A stretch of DNA of 64,000 bases from NCBI GenBank assembly GCA_015207155.1, contig JADEXK010000022.1, positions 18,430 to 82,429 on the forward strand, read 5' to 3'. Every line of letters begins with the position of its first letter. Position 1 is the stretch's first letter. A model generated the notes under the pieces. That model saw only the letters and a list, made by a program, of their open reading frames with translations. It was not told the DNA's origin and ran no database searches. A program made the translations under genes and the position numbers. The DNA is from Nostocales cyanobacterium LEGE 11386 (GTDB taxonomy: Bacteria; Cyanobacteriota; Cyanobacteriia; Cyanobacteriales; Nostocaceae). This document shows positions 9,200 to 18,623 of this stretch, in pieces.

Positions 9200-10444
9200 T
9201 CACTTCACATCAGTTATGCGCCAACTCAGTTTAAAATTAATCCAGAAATTCCAGATGGTAGCAACTGCGATCGCAATTAAGTTAGCAATGTAACGATTAG
9301 GAATAATAAAATTAAATACCAAGTTCAATACCAGGACATTTAATCCTAACCCGGCAAGGCAAATTATATTGAATTTTAACAAGCGCTTTAAACGTTGATG
9401 CCATTCCTGCTGCTTCATGCTGACATCAGCGAACGTCCAAGCATCATTCCACAAGAAATTATTAAAAATAGCAATTTCACCCGCAATAATTTTACTGCGT
9501 GTCAGGGGTAAAGCCAAGGTAGTTGGGTCGCTAAGTAAATAAAGTATTGCCATATCCACAAATACCCCACTCAGTCCCACCAACCCAAAACGGAGGAATC
9601 GACCAATGGGAAACCCGATTTTTTGATTAACTCGTCCCAAAACTCCTGTGGATAATCGCAAGCGCACTAAGTGGTGTAAATATTCTACATATTGCTTCCA
9701 CGTGACTTTACTTTCTCCCTGCTTGCGTTCGCAAAACACATAACCAACTTCCGCAATTGTGCCTACTTTTCCCCGCCCGATTACCTCTAGGAGAATTTTG
9801 TATCCTACGGGATTGAGTGTTGCACCTGCGATCGCGCTGCGACGTACCATAAAATAACCACTCATGGGGTCAGAAACTCTGCCCAATACTGCCGGTAGCA
9901 AAATCAATCCTAATACCTGGGCACCACGAGACAAAAAACGTCTGACAATACTCCAACTACTAACGCCGCCTCCTTCTACATGACGGCTAGCTACTGCCAA
10001 ATCTGCTCCTTGTTCAATTGCACCCAGTAGTTGTGCCAATATTTCTGGTGGATGTTGTAAATCCCCATCAATTACTCCTAAGATATGCCCTCTCGCCGCC
10101 TGCCATCCCCGAATTACCGCAGAGGACAGCCCTCGTTCATGTTGGCGTCGCATGACCCGCAACTGTGGGTATTCTTCTATCAGCGATTGTGCTACTTCCC
10201 AAGTGCGGTCTGGACTATCATCATCTACCACAATCAGCTCGTAGTTATCTGGTATCAACTCATCCAGTAACTGGCTTAATATTTTGACAACATTGCGAAT
10301 ATTATCACGTTCTTTATAAGTTGGAATTACCAGCGATAACTGTATTAGGTCACCATTTAAACTCACACTATTTGGATGTGCTTCAGAAATTTGTAAACTC
10401 CCAGATGGCACAGTTAACAATAAATCAATTTTGTTTTTACTCAT
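9200..10444 (-). CDS. Polyprenol-phosphate glycosyltransferase (GT2, DPM1-like) fused to a GtrA membrane domain
   Basis: The 414-residue protein has two parts. Residues about 38-270 are a GT2 domain like dolichol-phosphate mannose synthase: SLVIPTYKERDNI, DDDSPDRTWE, the metal-binding DGDLQHPPE and SGYFMVRRSAI. Residues about 285-410 form a four-helix GtrA domain (RFLRFGLVGLSGVFVDMAIL...). It should charge undecaprenyl phosphate with a hexose and help flip it, supplying donor for the neighbouring GT-C enzymes. It is transcribed in the same direction as both GT-C genes, 61 bases after the upstream one. The fusion is common in bacteria. Confidence 0.9.
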   Translation of the reverse strand: MSKNKIDLLLTVPSGSLQISEAHPNSVSLNGDLIQLSLVIPTYKERDNIRNVVKILSQLLDELIPDNYELIVVDDDSPDRTWEVAQSLIEEYPQLRVMRRQHERGLSSAVIRGWQAARGHILGVIDGDLQHPPEILAQLLGAIEQGADLAVASRHVEGGGVSSWSIVRRFLSRGAQVLGLILLPAVLGRVSDPMSGYFMVRRSAIAGATLNPVGYKILLEVIGRGKVGTIAEVGYVFCERKQGESKVTWKQYVEYLHHLVRLRLSTGVLGRVNQKIGFPIGRFLRFGLVGLSGVFVDMAILYLLSDPTTLALPLTRSKIIAGEIAIFNNFLWNDAWTFADVSMKQQEWHQRLKRLLKFNIICLAGLGLNVLVLNLVFNFIIPNRYIANLIAIAVATIWNFWINFKLSWRITDVK

Positions 10445-10505
10445 TGGAAGAATTAATCTATTTGACTAAAGAATGCTTTAATATTCTGTTTATAGTGAGT
10501 CAAAC

Positions 10506-12176
10506 TTAAGTATCTTTCCTAGCCAAAATTATCATCCTATTTTGCAGAAATTGAATTTTCTGAGGATACACCCAACTGGGAGGAGCCTTAGTTCTCTGGT
10601 CAAATATTATTTTGTAGGGATATTTTTCATCAATTAAATCATTAAAAAATTGCTTTACAGATGGATAATATTCACCAGATCTTCCTGTGGTAAATCTTCC
10701 GTAATAGAAAGAATTAAGCAAAATATAATCAGGTTTTCTGATCATTAACTGGTCTAGTGAATACCATGCATCATCTGCTTCTTTTTCAGCTAATGGAATT
10801 TTTTCAACAAGCGATTCTGAATCTTTAAACTGCTGTTCAAACACTCTTTTTCTACCACCAATAAATGGCATTTTTTGAGATATAAATTTCATTTCGGGTA
10901 ATTTTTCCATATTTGGAGAATAAACAGTTTGTTCGACTGAACTTCCTTTTGGTATGTTTACTTTTACCCATTCTCTGGCTATCATGCGTGGATCTTCTAC
11001 AAAACGCCTGACCGCATAAATGCTACATATAGTGTTGTAGCCTATTAAAAAAACTAAAAATATTGAAATGACTTTTTTATAAGATTTTAATCTATTCCAT
11101 AAAGGACTAGACATGATTAATAACAAGGGCACAATTGGCAAAATAAATCGAGGCACTACTCGAGGAAAAGAACCAAATTTTAAGTAATATAAAACTACTA
11201 CAGATATAAGCAACAACATTGCTTTCTTTTCCATCCAGTTTTCTTTATCAGAGAAAACTAAATAAAGAGAAATTAAAACTGCTATTGAAAAAATGCAGAA
11301 TGCAGGCCATCCAATAATTGTGGGAATAAGAGCAATAAACTCCCAATAAGAATTACCTGTTTCACCTGTATATACGGGAGTTATAGCATTGTTATACAAA
11401 AAATCAGATATGAAGGTAGAATAGTCAAATAATGCGAAAGGATTACCTACAAAAAATCCGAAGAATACTGTGAGTAATCCCAGCGCTAAGTTTTTACTCA
11501 ATAAAAGCTTCTTCCATGAAACCGAATTTAAAGAAAGAACGTGAGCTGTAACAATGGCAATTCCTACTGCCAAGCCATTGTATTTAGTTGCTGTAGCAAT
11601 TCCTGTGAAAAAACCTGCTAAAACATAGTCACGTAAGCGCCCCTTAAGTAATATATTTTGACAATAATAAAAAGCCAATAACATTCCACATGTTACTGGC
11701 ACATCCGTAGTTAAGAATTTACTATTGACTATAATGTCGGCACTGGTAGCATAAACTATTGTCACAATCCGAGATGCAAATATACCGAAAGACCTTTTAG
11801 TTATTTGAAAAACTAGAACAATCGAACCTAAAAATAGGAAAATTGACAAAATTCCTGCCCATATCATGATTAGGGCATCAACTATGTGCGTAGGTATTCT
11901 AAAAATGTTGCCAAATATTATTAATGGTACACGAGCTAAAAATAAAATGTAATATTTGTAAAAAGGTGGCTTTAAGAATTCACCAGGATTCAGTGGATGT
12001 TTGCCTTCTTTTAAGAAGCCGCCAAAAGCCATCTGATCTGGATGCCAAGATTCTACAACACCCCAGTTAATTCCATACAAACATATAATAAAGCTTGCTA
12101 AGATAACTGTTAGCAAAAATCCATCTAACTTGGTGTTTTTTAGACGATTTACGAGAGGGCGAGTTGATGCAATCAT
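10506..12176 (-). CDS. GT-C family membrane glycosyltransferase (dolichyl-P-mannose-type)
   Basis: A 556-residue polytopic protein with about eleven membrane segments. The first loop has acidic residues in the GT-C position (VVESWHPDQMAFGG), and a second motif, FLTTDVPVT, follows. A C-terminal soluble domain of about 150 residues begins after RRFVEDPRMIAREW. It probably transfers a sugar from a polyprenyl-phosphate donor at the membrane. The gene is clearly AT-richer than its surroundings and lacks HIP1 octamers, which may mean later acquisition. It leads the three-gene cluster. The acceptor is unknown. Confidence 0.8.
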   Translation of the reverse strand: MIASTRPLVNRLKNTKLDGFLLTVILASFIICLYGINWGVVESWHPDQMAFGGFLKEGKHPLNPGEFLKPPFYKYYILFLARVPLIIFGNIFRIPTHIVDALIMIWAGILSIFLFLGSIVLVFQITKRSFGIFASRIVTIVYATSADIIVNSKFLTTDVPVTCGMLLAFYYCQNILLKGRLRDYVLAGFFTGIATATKYNGLAVGIAIVTAHVLSLNSVSWKKLLLSKNLALGLLTVFFGFFVGNPFALFDYSTFISDFLYNNAITPVYTGETGNSYWEFIALIPTIIGWPAFCIFSIAVLISLYLVFSDKENWMEKKAMLLLISVVVLYYLKFGSFPRVVPRFILPIVPLLLIMSSPLWNRLKSYKKVISIFLVFLIGYNTICSIYAVRRFVEDPRMIAREWVKVNIPKGSSVEQTVYSPNMEKLPEMKFISQKMPFIGGRKRVFEQQFKDSESLVEKIPLAEKEADDAWYSLDQLMIRKPDYILLNSFYYGRFTTGRSGEYYPSVKQFFNDLIDEKYPYKIIFDQRTKAPPSWVYPQKIQFLQNRMIILARKDT

Positions 12177-12488
12177 AGTTAAATTCAGAACTATTTTTTG
12201 TAAAAAATATTACACTTTTAGTTCTCGGAGAACTAATTCTTAAATTAAAAATTTTGTTTTTTTAAAAAATAGTCATCCGTATTTCCGCTAAGTATCTCAT
12301 GTAAGTTCTGAATTAACAATACAGAATTGATTATATATAGTTATCAATCGAAGAATCAAAAATTTATATGCTAAATAAATATGGAATAGCCAACACGACT
12401 TTTGCAGTCTTAAAAAACCCGTTTATGTGTAGTCATTACTGAATTACTGTCAAAATAGTAAGAGTAACTTGGTTTTCACTAATGCCCT
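12177..12488. other. AT-rich divergent intergenic region
   Basis: It separates the leftward GT-C cluster from the rightward cofH and must hold both promoters. I see poly-A/T tracts and several TATA-like hexamers, but no operator palindrome, RNA gene or reading frame. Confidence 0.5.
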
Positions 12489-13631
12489 GTGAAGCATAAA
12501 ACTGTTGATAATATTCTTGATCGTGCCTTGATGGGGTGTGATATATCTCCGTTAGAGGGACTGTTATTGTTAAAACAAACTGACCCAGAGGCGATCGCTG
12601 CTATTCGTTCCACGGCTGACAAACTCCGCTACACTCAAGCAGGCGATACGGTTACTTACGTAATTAACCGCAACATTAACTTTACTAATATCTGTGAGCA
12701 ACACTGTAGCTTTTGTGCTTTCCGCCGAGATGACGGTGATGCTGGTGCTTACTGGTTAGATTGGGCACAAATTTTGGAAAAATCTACAGATGCAGTACGG
12801 CGAGGTGCAACTGAAATTTGTATGCAGGGGGGATTGAATCCACAAGCGCAGCGCAACGGTAAATCTTTACATTATTATCTCAAGCTAGTAGAAACTATTA
12901 AACAGGAATTTCCCCAGATACATCTACACGCTTTCTCCCCCCAAGAAGTGCAATTTATCGCTAGAATTGACGGACTTAAATATGCTGATGTGATTGTGGC
13001 TTTGCGGGATGCTGGTGTTGGCTCAATGCCAGGAACAGCCGCCGAGGTGTTGGATGATGAAGTGAGGCGGATACTGTGTCCAGAGAAGATAGACACAGCC
13101 ACTTGGCTAGAAATTGTCAGTACAGCTCATAAATTGGGTTTACCCACCACTAGCACCATATTATCTGGGCATATTGAAACGCCAGAACAACAAATTGGGC
13201 ATTTAGAAAAATTGCGATCGCTCCAACAAACTGCCATCAATCAGGGATATCCGGCTCGCATTACTGAATTTATTCCCTTACCATTTGTCGGACAAGAAGC
13301 ACCTAAATCATTACGCCATCGTGTAGGACGCGATCAACCAGTGTTAACTGATGCACTGTTACTGACGGCTGTAGCGCGGATTTATTTGGGAAATTGGATT
13401 CCCAATCATCAACCAAGTTGGGTAAAGTTAGGGCTTGCAGGTGCGACAGAAGCTTTAGTTTGGGGTTGTAACGATATCGGTGGCACACTCATGGAAGAAC
13501 ACATTACCACAATGGCAGGAGCTTTAGGCGGTACTTGTATGGAAGTCGAAACCCTGCAAACGGCGATCGCTTCCTTAGGAAGACCCTACCAACAACGCGA
13601 TACTTTGTATCACAGAGTTAAAAGTTCTTAA
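12489..13631 (+). CDS. cofH: FO synthase subunit CofH (radical SAM)
   Basis: CofH joins 5-amino-6-ribitylaminouracil to tyrosine in synthesis of the deazaflavin FO, a cyanobacterial photolyase antenna. The 380-residue protein carries the radical-SAM cluster motif CEQHCSFC (C-x3-C-x2-C) after NRNINFTNI, then MQGGLNP, SPQEVQF, a [11 protein letters not shown] motif and the C-terminal [11 protein letters not shown] typical of CofH/MqnC-like enzymes. It starts with GTG at 12489. The partner CofG is not in the window. HIP1 octamers inside the gene indicate long residence. Confidence 0.92.
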   Translation: MKHKTVDNILDRALMGCDISPLEGLLLLKQTDPEAIAAIRSTADKLRYTQAGDTVTYVINRNINFTNICEQHCSFCAFRRDDGDAGAYWLDWAQILEKSTDAVRRGATEICMQGGLNPQAQRNGKSLHYYLKLVETIKQEFPQIHLHAFSPQEVQFIARIDGLKYADVIVALRDAGVGSMPGTAAEVLDDEVRRILCPEKIDTATWLEIVSTAHKLGLPTTSTILSGHIETPEQQIGHLEKLRSLQQTAINQGYPARITEFIPLPFVGQEAPKSLRHRVGRDQPVLTDALLLTAVARIYLGNWIPNHQPSWVKLGLAGATEALVWGCNDIGGTLMEEHITTMAGALGGTCMEVETLQTAIASLGRPYQQRDTLYHRVKSS

Positions 13632-13756
13632 CTGCCTACTCCCTACTCCCTGGTTACTGAGCGCAGTCGAAGTACACTCCCCACTCTAAGATGATCCCCA
13701 GGATACCAATCCAGGATACGATGGACGTTGATTTACGTATTATTCACTTAATGCAT

Positions 13757-14155
13757 ATGAAGCGCTATTGGTCGCGTCTACTTGCCCTGCTGTTGGTTGT
13801 CACCATTGGTTTAATGGGTTGTTCTGGCAGTCCTGACAGTTTAACAGGGGATTATCGCCAAGACACCTTGGCTGTAGTCAATATTATGAAACAAGCTCTG
13901 GATTTACCAGAAGATTCACCAAACAAAGTAGCAGTTCAAGCAGAAGCGCGTCAAAAAATTAACGATTTTTCAGCTCGCTACCAACGGGTTAAATCGGTTT
14001 CCGGACTTAGTTCCTTTACAACCATGCGAACAGCTCTCAACTCTTTAGCTGGACACTACAGTTCATACCCAAATCGTCCCGTACCCCAAAAGCTCAAAAA
14101 TCGCCTAGAACAGGAGTTACAGCAAGTAGAGTCCGCGCTAAAGCGTGGTGCTTAA
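13757..14155 (+). CDS. psb27: Photosystem II assembly lipoprotein Psb27
   Basis: Psb27 binds CP43 on the lumenal side of photosystem II during assembly and repair of the oxygen-evolving cluster. From the ATG at 13757 the product is about 132 residues: MKRYW, a hydrophobic signal, lipobox LMGC, then the helical domain with DYRQDTLAVVNIMKQAL, SARYQRVKSVSGLSSFTTM and SYPNRPVPQKLKNRLEQEL. The frame is open upstream from 13691, but the conserved protein starts at one of the two ATGs at 13751/13757. Its spacing from cofH suggests an independent transcript. Confidence 0.93.
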   Translation: MKRYWSRLLALLLVVTIGLMGCSGSPDSLTGDYRQDTLAVVNIMKQALDLPEDSPNKVAVQAEARQKINDFSARYQRVKSVSGLSSFTTMRTALNSLAGHYSSYPNRPVPQKLKNRLEQELQQVESALKRGA

Positions 14156-14721
14156 CTATCCCCTCTTGTTAAAAGTCACAAGTTCAACGAAGTCAGAAGT
14201 CAGAGGGAAGAAGGAAGAAGCATGATCCTCCTTCTTCCTCCACACTTCTTCCTTCTTGTTCAAATTCCAAAATTCAAAAAAGTACTCAGAGAAAAATGGG
14301 AAGCAGAAGTGCAAAGGGGAAAGACAAAGCCCTTGTCCCCTTGTCTCCACTCCCAAAAATCGCACCTTGACGACAAAGCAAACAACCTAATTAATAGGGA
14401 ATATACACAAGCATCTTCGGTAAATTAATTAATTGAAACTCCCCTAGCTTTTAGTTAGGGTATTTTTTAGCTTGACAAAATTTAAACAATCACAATAAAA
14501 CTGAAATTCCCCAATCACTGGACTTGGCCTGCTTGTCGTTCAGTGATTTTGCGCTGGAGATTAAAAATTCTTCAAAAAATCTGGCAACAGAAATAGAATT
14601 TTGGCAGTCTGGAACAGGTAAGCTACAAAACTTCTAGTTCTGAACTATAACATTTGATACATGTAGCTTTAAATTATTTGAATTAGGCTTAATTACTGAT
14701 TTGTGCTTCTACTTTTTAGAT
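14156..14721. other. Intergenic region with purine/pyrimidine-rich tract and one terminator
   Basis: From 14200 to 14275 a GAAGAAGG-rich stretch is followed by its near complement TCCTTCTTCC, forming an imperfect inverted repeat that opens short frames on both strands. These look non-coding. An AATTAATTAATT tract and the terminator at 14442 follow. The remaining 250 bases to the next start carry a weak AT-rich leader and nothing I can name. Confidence 0.5.
14442..14468 (+). terminator. Probable terminator downstream of psb27
   Basis: CCCTAGCT pairs with AGTTAGGG (one G-U pair) around a short T loop, followed by TATTTTTTAG. It lies nearly 290 bases after psb27, so the transcript would have a long 3' tail or end a separate RNA. 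Confidence 0.65.
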
Positions 14722-16227
14722 ATGTTTAACCGTCCCTTGAACCTTGCAAGACCAACCTTATTTTGGCAACGAAGCCTGTTTGCTGCTGTTGTTAGTAGTA
14801 GTAGTTTCCTGATTCTTCATGTTGGGAGTCAACCAGCAAAGGCGCAAGTAACGGAGTATTGCCAATTATCGCCAGCAGCAGCAAAGGCCAAAGAAGACTT
14901 ACGTTTGTCAGCACTAAAAGGCAATCAAGATGTTCAGAATCGCTATCAACAACTAGTGAAACAACATGCACAGGAGTTGCAAGAGTGCCGCAAGCGTACA
15001 TGGCCTCAAATTCAAGCGGTCTGGTTACGTTTATATCCCTGTGATATTCAGCCAGGAGCAATTGACCAGGTGATGGATCGGATTGTTAACCGTGGCTACA
15101 ACCAAGTTTATTTAGAAGTCTTCTACGATGGACAGGTATTATTACCAGCAATCAATAATCCTACGGTTTGGCCATCTGTAATTCGCACCCCAGGAGCCGA
15201 AAACGTTGATTTACTCTCGGTAGCGATTCAAAAAGGACGACAACGTGGTTTAAAAGTCTACGCCTGGATGTTCACCAACAACTTCGGCTATACCTACGCT
15301 CAACGCCGAGATAGAGAAGAGGCGATCGCTCGTAATGGCAAGGGTCAAACCAGTTTATATCTTGTAGATAATAGTTCTCAAGTATACATCGATCCCTATC
15401 ACCCACAAGCGAAACGCGACTATTACCAAATGGTACAGGAAGTAGTACGCCGTCGCCCGGATGGAGTGTTATTTGACTATGTGCGCTATCCCAGACAGGC
15501 AGGAAGTGATTCTATTGCCACTAAAGTCTCAGATTTATGGCTATTTAGTCAAGCCACTCAAGAAGCTTTATTTCGGCGAGCGCAGAACAATAAAGGATTG
15601 GAGTTGATTAGGCGTTTTTTGAGTAAGGGATATGTAACCGCAGGAGATATCAATGAAGTTGATCAACTTCATCCTCAAGAAGGTGAACCTATGTGGCAAG
15701 GCCGCATTCCCCAACCAGAACAAAAATCAATCCTGTCTGCAACTGATAGACAACCAGTATTGCAGTCGCAGTTGTGGCAACTTGCCGTCGCCCACGCCAT
15801 GCAAGGTATCCTAGACTTTGTTACCTTAGCTAGTCACCCAGCCAAGCAACAAGGAATTCCTTCTGGAGTGGTGTTTTTTCCTGATGGTAACCAAGCTGTA
15901 GGACAAGGGTATGATTCCCGCTTGCAACCTTGGGATCGGTTTCCTAATTCTTTAGAATGGCATCCTATGTCTTATGCGACTTGCGGTAATGCTAATTGCA
16001 TCATGGAACAAGTGCAACGAGTTTTGAGTATGGCACAACCAGGTACACAAGTGATTCCGGCTTTAGCTGGCAAGTGGGGAGGATCAATCAGTAATCGTCC
16101 ATCCCTAGAAGCACAAATGCAAGCACTCCGCCGATTCACACCCCAACTAGCGGGAGTCAGCCATTTTGCTTATTCTTGGCAATACCCTGAACATGATAGC
16201 GATCGCAAGTTCTGTCGTGTCCAGTAA
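14722..16227 (+). CDS. Secreted glycoside-hydrolase-like protein (GHL10/DUF187 TIM barrel)
   Basis: The product is about 501 residues from the ATG at 14722. An earlier in-frame TTG at 14701 is less likely because MFNRPLNLARP starts a normal signal peptide ending near AKAQ. The domain is the GHL10 type of putative carbohydrate-active TIM barrel: IQAVWLRLYP, NQVYLEVFYDG, LKVYAWMF, YIDPYHPQAKRDYYQMV, DGVLFDYVRYPR and HPMSYATCG, with acidic residues at strand ends. Members are thought to act on cell-wall or exopolysaccharide glycans. The substrate is unproven. It is monocistronic. Confidence 0.82.
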   Translation: MFNRPLNLARPTLFWQRSLFAAVVSSSSFLILHVGSQPAKAQVTEYCQLSPAAAKAKEDLRLSALKGNQDVQNRYQQLVKQHAQELQECRKRTWPQIQAVWLRLYPCDIQPGAIDQVMDRIVNRGYNQVYLEVFYDGQVLLPAINNPTVWPSVIRTPGAENVDLLSVAIQKGRQRGLKVYAWMFTNNFGYTYAQRRDREEAIARNGKGQTSLYLVDNSSQVYIDPYHPQAKRDYYQMVQEVVRRRPDGVLFDYVRYPRQAGSDSIATKVSDLWLFSQATQEALFRRAQNNKGLELIRRFLSKGYVTAGDINEVDQLHPQEGEPMWQGRIPQPEQKSILSATDRQPVLQSQLWQLAVAHAMQGILDFVTLASHPAKQQGIPSGVVFFPDGNQAVGQGYDSRLQPWDRFPNSLEWHPMSYATCGNANCIMEQVQRVLSMAQPGTQVIPALAGKWGGSISNRPSLEAQMQALRRFTPQLAGVSHFAYSWQYPEHDSDRKFCRVQ

Positions 16228-16283
16228 AAGTAGAGAAACAGGAGATGCAGGGGAAGATTGTTTCTTCCTCTTAATCCTTGATT

Positions 16284-16697
16284 TCAAGTTGTTGCTGAAA
16301 TTTGTTGCAACCAAGCTTCTAAATCTTCTACTGTTGAGAAATCCAGCAACGCCACGGATAAATCTTCCAACTGAGTCAGCGATAACTGTTGAACACGTTC
16401 TTCTAACTCAGGAGTCAGCAGCGTACCAACCCGCCGAGGGAGTAGACGCATAACTAAGGATAGTGTTGCTTGTTGCTTTGCTTGCTCAATACCTTCTTCC
16501 ATCCAACTTGTAACTATTTGCATAACTACCCCCTGTTCTCTTAGTTCTATGCTAGCAATATCGTCTTGTAACAGTTTTTGCTCTTGTGGACTTAGGCGCA
16601 AGTAGGTGTCAATAAAACCAGAAATTAACCGCATCCGTGCTGGATCTAATCGCAATGTTGCCAACAGACGCAAACATTCAAATTTGACTTGACTATG
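16284..16697 (-). pseudogene. Remnant of an Rpn/PD-(D/E)XK nuclease-transposase family gene (C-terminal part with DUF4351)
   Basis: This frame reads SQVKFECLRLLATLRLDPAR, then IDTYLRLSPQEQKLL, and ends in a DUF4351 helix pair (LSLVMRLLPRRVGTLL, LSLTQLEDLSVALLDF). This is the last third of the 'recombination-promoting nuclease/putative transposase' proteins common in cyanobacteria. Homology continues up to a TAG at 16698-16700, with no start codon other than an internal TTG. The nuclease core that should lie upstream is absent, replaced by the promoter of the next gene. I read it as a decayed 5'-truncated copy marking an old rearrangement. Confidence 0.8.
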
Positions 16698-16772
16698 CTA
16701 TATTAAGCACTTCGGTATAGTTTTTATACTATTAGTTCAAATATACTACTTTGAGTATTGAGATAAACATCT

Positions 16773-18089
16773 ATGACGACCGAAGTTGCAATTCTAAATA
16801 AAGAAGCAATTGCTTTAGCCGCAGATAGTGCAGTTACAGTCAGTACGTCCAATGGGACTAAAATTTATAACTCTGCCAATAAACTTTTTGCATTATCTAA
16901 GTTTCATCCTGTTGGTATTATGGTGTATGGAAATGCTGAACTTTCAGGAGTTCCTTGGGAAACACTTATAAAAATTTATAGAAAAAAACTAAAAGATTCT
17001 TCTTTCCCAACTCTTAAGGAATACTGTAATGATTTCATCAATTTTTTAACTAACCATATTAATTTCTTTTCGGAAAAAGAGCAATTTTTATCTTTAATAT
17101 CAATTGTATCTGATATATTTCAGCAATTAAGAGAGGAAATACGTTTTTCAGTTGCAAAAGCTTTTGAAGAAAATACAGAACTGTCTGACTTAGAAATAAA
17201 TCATATTAGTGAAGAAATTATAGATAGATTCTATGAACACTTAGATAAATTAGAGCTATTTTCTAGCTTGTCTAAATCTTTTGTTAATAGTATTACTAGG
17301 AAATACAAAAAGAATTTTGAAGATTTAATAACAAAAATATTAGAAGATTTATCTATTAGCAACAATAGTAAAACTAAGTTAAATAAAATAGCTTTATATG
17401 CTTTAATAAAAAATCATTTTTCTTCTCATGCATCAGGGATAGTTATTGCTGGCTTTGGTGAAGAAGAAATATTTCCCACTTTACATACATACGATATGGA
17501 GTGCGTTTTTGAGAATAAATTAAAATATTTTGAAAATAAAAATAAATCTCATAATAGTAATTCATATCCGGCAATTATACCTTTTGCACAAGAAGATATG
17601 ATTTCCACTTTTATAACAGGAATTGATCCTAGACTTGAAAGCCTTTCATTAAGAGCCTTGGAGCAAATATTACAGAGCTATTTTGAAAAAATTATTGATA
17701 GCGCAAAACAATCTACTCCTGAAAATCAACCTGAGTTTATCAATTCAATTACAAGGCAATTGGATGATACAAAAAGATTTTTACTTGCCAAACACAAAGA
17801 GAAAATGATAGAATACAAGGAAACTATCCATATAGCTCCGATTTTAAGCACGGTTAACATACTACCAAAAGATGAACTTGGTGCAATGGCTGAAGCATTA
17901 GTAAATCTTACATCGCGAAAGCGTAGAGTTACAACTGATGCAGAAACAGTAGGCGGACCTACTGATGTAGCAATCATTTCTAAAGGAGATGGATTTATTT
18001 GGATAAAAAGAAAACATTATTTTGATCCCGAATTAAATTATGATTTTTTTCGTAGAAGATTTGATGTTGTAGAAGAGACAAAGTCCTAA
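16773..18089 (+). CDS. HslV/proteasome-beta-like Ntn hydrolase with large helical insertion
   Basis: The 438-residue protein starts MTTEVAILNKEAIALAADSA. After Met removal Thr2 would be N-terminal. Counting from it, Asp falls at position 17 (AAD) and a Lys at about 36 (SANKLFAL), the Thr1-Asp17-Lys33 spacing of proteasome beta subunits and HslV. PVGIMVYGNAEL matches the next conserved strand. Residues about 90-330 are a helical, Lys/Glu-rich insertion absent from HslV, and the C-terminus (VGGPTDVAIISKGDGFIWIK) closes the fold. It is much AT-richer than its flanks and lacks HIP1 octamers, suggesting transfer. It is paired with the small gene 22 bases downstream. Role unknown. Confidence 0.6.
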   Translation: MTTEVAILNKEAIALAADSAVTVSTSNGTKIYNSANKLFALSKFHPVGIMVYGNAELSGVPWETLIKIYRKKLKDSSFPTLKEYCNDFINFLTNHINFFSEKEQFLSLISIVSDIFQQLREEIRFSVAKAFEENTELSDLEINHISEEIIDRFYEHLDKLELFSSLSKSFVNSITRKYKKNFEDLITKILEDLSISNNSKTKLNKIALYALIKNHFSSHASGIVIAGFGEEEIFPTLHTYDMECVFENKLKYFENKNKSHNSNSYPAIIPFAQEDMISTFITGIDPRLESLSLRALEQILQSYFEKIIDSAKQSTPENQPEFINSITRQLDDTKRFLLAKHKEKMIEYKETIHIAPILSTVNILPKDELGAMAEALVNLTSRKRRVTTDAETVGGPTDVAIISKGDGFIWIKRKHYFDPELNYDFFRRRFDVVEETKS

Positions 18090-18111
18090 GCAAGATTAGG
18101 AGGTAGTAAAA

Positions 18112-18333
18112 ATGAGTAGCATTAAGGGTAAGCAAGTAAATCATCAGAAAACATTAGACAAAGTTTATTCATCTTTGCAAGAGTGGGAAACAAGAAATTT
18201 CCCTAATCTAGTAAAGAGAATAGAACGTAAAGCTATGGAAAGTAGACCAGGATGCTCTGAAGTTAATATTACTAATAAAATTTTTCGTGACATTCATTTA
18301 GAGTTGTCAAAAAATCTCTTGGACAATAACTGA
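18112..18333 (+). CDS. 73-residue partner protein of the Ntn hydrolase
   Basis: A strong Shine-Dalgarno (TAGGAGG) nine bases before the ATG shows that this short frame is translated. The product is charged and helical, with a QEWETRNFPNLVKRIERKAM segment, and no cysteine pair, signal or known motif apart from one Cys in RPGCSE. It follows the Ntn-hydrolase-like gene by 22 bases and precedes a terminator, so the two form an operon. It could be a regulator, substrate or adaptor. I do not recognise the family. Confidence 0.6.
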   Translation: MSSIKGKQVNHQKTLDKVYSSLQEWETRNFPNLVKRIERKAMESRPGCSEVNITNKIFRDIHLELSKNLLDNN

Positions 18334-18345
18334 ACCGAATTCTCA

Positions 18346-18373
18346 GCATTAATAAAATTAATTTTATTAATGC
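18346..18373. repeat. 28-base perfect palindrome
   Basis: GCATTAATAAAATT (18346-18359) is immediately followed by its exact reverse complement (18360-18373), with no loop. It lies 13 bases after the small partner gene and may be a protein-binding site or part of the 3' end. Confidence 0.8.
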
Positions 18374-18386
18374 AATAACCAGAAAT

Positions 18387-18432
18387 AAAAACCTGTGGTA
18401 TTTCATACATTAAATACTATAGGTTTTTATTT
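18387..18432 (+). terminator. Terminator of the Ntn-hydrolase operon
   Basis: AAAACCTGTGGTATTT pairs with AAATACTATAGGTTTT through 16 pairs, two of them G-U, around an 8-base loop, followed by TATTT. The nearly symmetric A/T flanks would let it act from both sides. Confidence 0.75.
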
Positions 18433-18623
18433 GTAACCATAAGTTTTGATAAATTAAGTTAATAATACAAGTAACAATAAAATTTTAAGAGCTATTGTCT
18501 TGAACAATAAAACAAATTTGTTTGGGAATACTATTTGATATACATAGCTACTCAACAAAAAAAGTAGTGAGGAGTTCCTTAAACAAGCGGTCATGATCAA
18601 TCATCCAAATAAACTAGCTATAT

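Noticed and set aside
14156..14428. Overlapping short frames on both strands after psb27
   Set aside because: Both arise from the GAAGAAGG/CCTTCTTCC low-complexity inverted repeat.
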